Under the pieces are notes generated by a model, which saw only the letters and a list, made by a program, of their open reading frames with translations, made no database searches and was not told the origin of the DNA. DNA of 6,072 nucleotides, taken from contig CAKSDR010000067.1 in NCBI GenBank assembly GCA_934446095.1, positions 1-6,072 on the forward strand, in the 5' to 3' direction. Numbering within the stretch: the stretch's first letter is position 1; the number at the start of each line of letters is the position of its first letter. Positions 5,905-6,072 of the stretch are shown here, in pieces. Position numbers and translations under genes: made by a program. The stretch comes from an uncultured Eubacteriales bacterium. GTDB lineage: Bacteria > Bacillota > Clostridia > Oscillospirales > CAG-382.

Positions 5905-6072
5905 TTAACCTTTCTTATCTTGTTTTGAAAATTTATCTATGTAAAGCATAAGAACCGAAATGTCGGCAGGACTTATGCCTGAAATGCGGGAGGCCTGTCC
6001 TATATTTTGCGGCTTGTATTTTTCAAGTTTCTGCTGCGTTTCCTGGCGGATTCCGATAATTGAACCGTAGTC
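5905..6072 (-). CDS. mnmG: MnmG (GidA) C-terminus, partial: tRNA uridine-5-carboxymethylaminomethyl modification enzyme
   Basis: The window edge cuts this gene, leaving the last 55 codons and the TAA stop (5907-5905). The visible part reads DYGSIIGIRQETQQKLEKYK, then NIGQASRISGISPADISVLMLYI. That IGQASRISGxSPADISVLxxY block is the signature of the MnmG C-terminal helical domain, the part that contacts MnmE. MnmG is the FAD-dependent partner of MnmE in making cmnm5U or nm5U at the wobble position of certain tRNAs. The FAD-binding bulk of the roughly 620-residue protein lies outside the window. The end is intact, with a short lysine-rich tail. The next gene downstream is rarA rather than the frequent rsmG (gidB). 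Confidence 0.93.
   Translation of the reverse strand, partial: DYGSIIGIRQETQQKLEKYKPQNIGQASRISGISPADISVLMLYIDKFSKQDKKG

Noticed and set aside
1..6072. Search for CRISPR arrays, insertion sequences, tRNA/rRNA genes, toxin-antitoxin pairs or a novel defence system
   Set aside because: No direct-repeat arrays, transposase-like frames, structural RNA genes or small overlapping gene pairs were seen. The window is almost filled by recognisable housekeeping genes.

Overview
The window looks like chromosomal DNA from a low-GC Gram-positive bacterium, most likely a member of the Clostridia. Base composition is AT-rich (about 40% GC by eye). Ribosome-binding sites are strong GGAGG types, the visible promoters are sigma-A-like, and protein similarities (RarA, L31, the small FHANQG membrane protein) recall clostridial and Bacillus families. 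I cannot place it to genus.

Layout, right to left, because most genes are on the minus strand. (1) Positions 6072-5905 hold the last 55 codons of mnmG (gidA, tRNA wobble-uridine modification). Four bases later comes a complete rarA (5900-4644), a AAA+ ATPase of stalled-fork maintenance. This transcript ends in a long perfect hairpin at 4627-4667. (2) Facing it on the plus strand is one small membrane-protein gene (4269-4628), with its own promoter at 4206-4234. It shares the same hairpin as its terminator. (3) Divergent from that gene is rpmE (4038-3838, zinc-binding ribosomal protein L31), with a clear promoter at 4144-4116 and a leader of about 70 bases containing a small inverted repeat. 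(4) Downstream of rpmE is a tight run of four genes: an SbcD/YhaO-like metallophosphoesterase (3731-2622), a TrmN6/YabB-type methyltransferase (2625-1858), rsmI (1876-1034) and a YhcC/YtqA-type radical SAM protein (1044-112). Each of the last three overlaps its upstream neighbour by 4, 19 or 11 bases, which suggests translational coupling. The run ends at a rho-independent terminator at 55-26.

The theme is translation and nucleic-acid maintenance: a ribosomal protein, an rRNA 2'-O-methyltransferase, a probable tRNA m6A methyltransferase, a wobble-uridine enzyme, a radical SAM enzyme of unknown substrate, a nuclease-like phosphoesterase and a fork-repair ATPase. I see no mobile element, CRISPR array, tRNA, rRNA or toxin-antitoxin locus, and no sign of a new defence or other novel system. 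The points worth a second look are regulatory and architectural: a terminator that contains the rarA stop codon, inverted repeats at the rpmE/plus-strand promoter region, an SbcD-like gene without SbcC, and the poorly characterised radical SAM and small membrane proteins.
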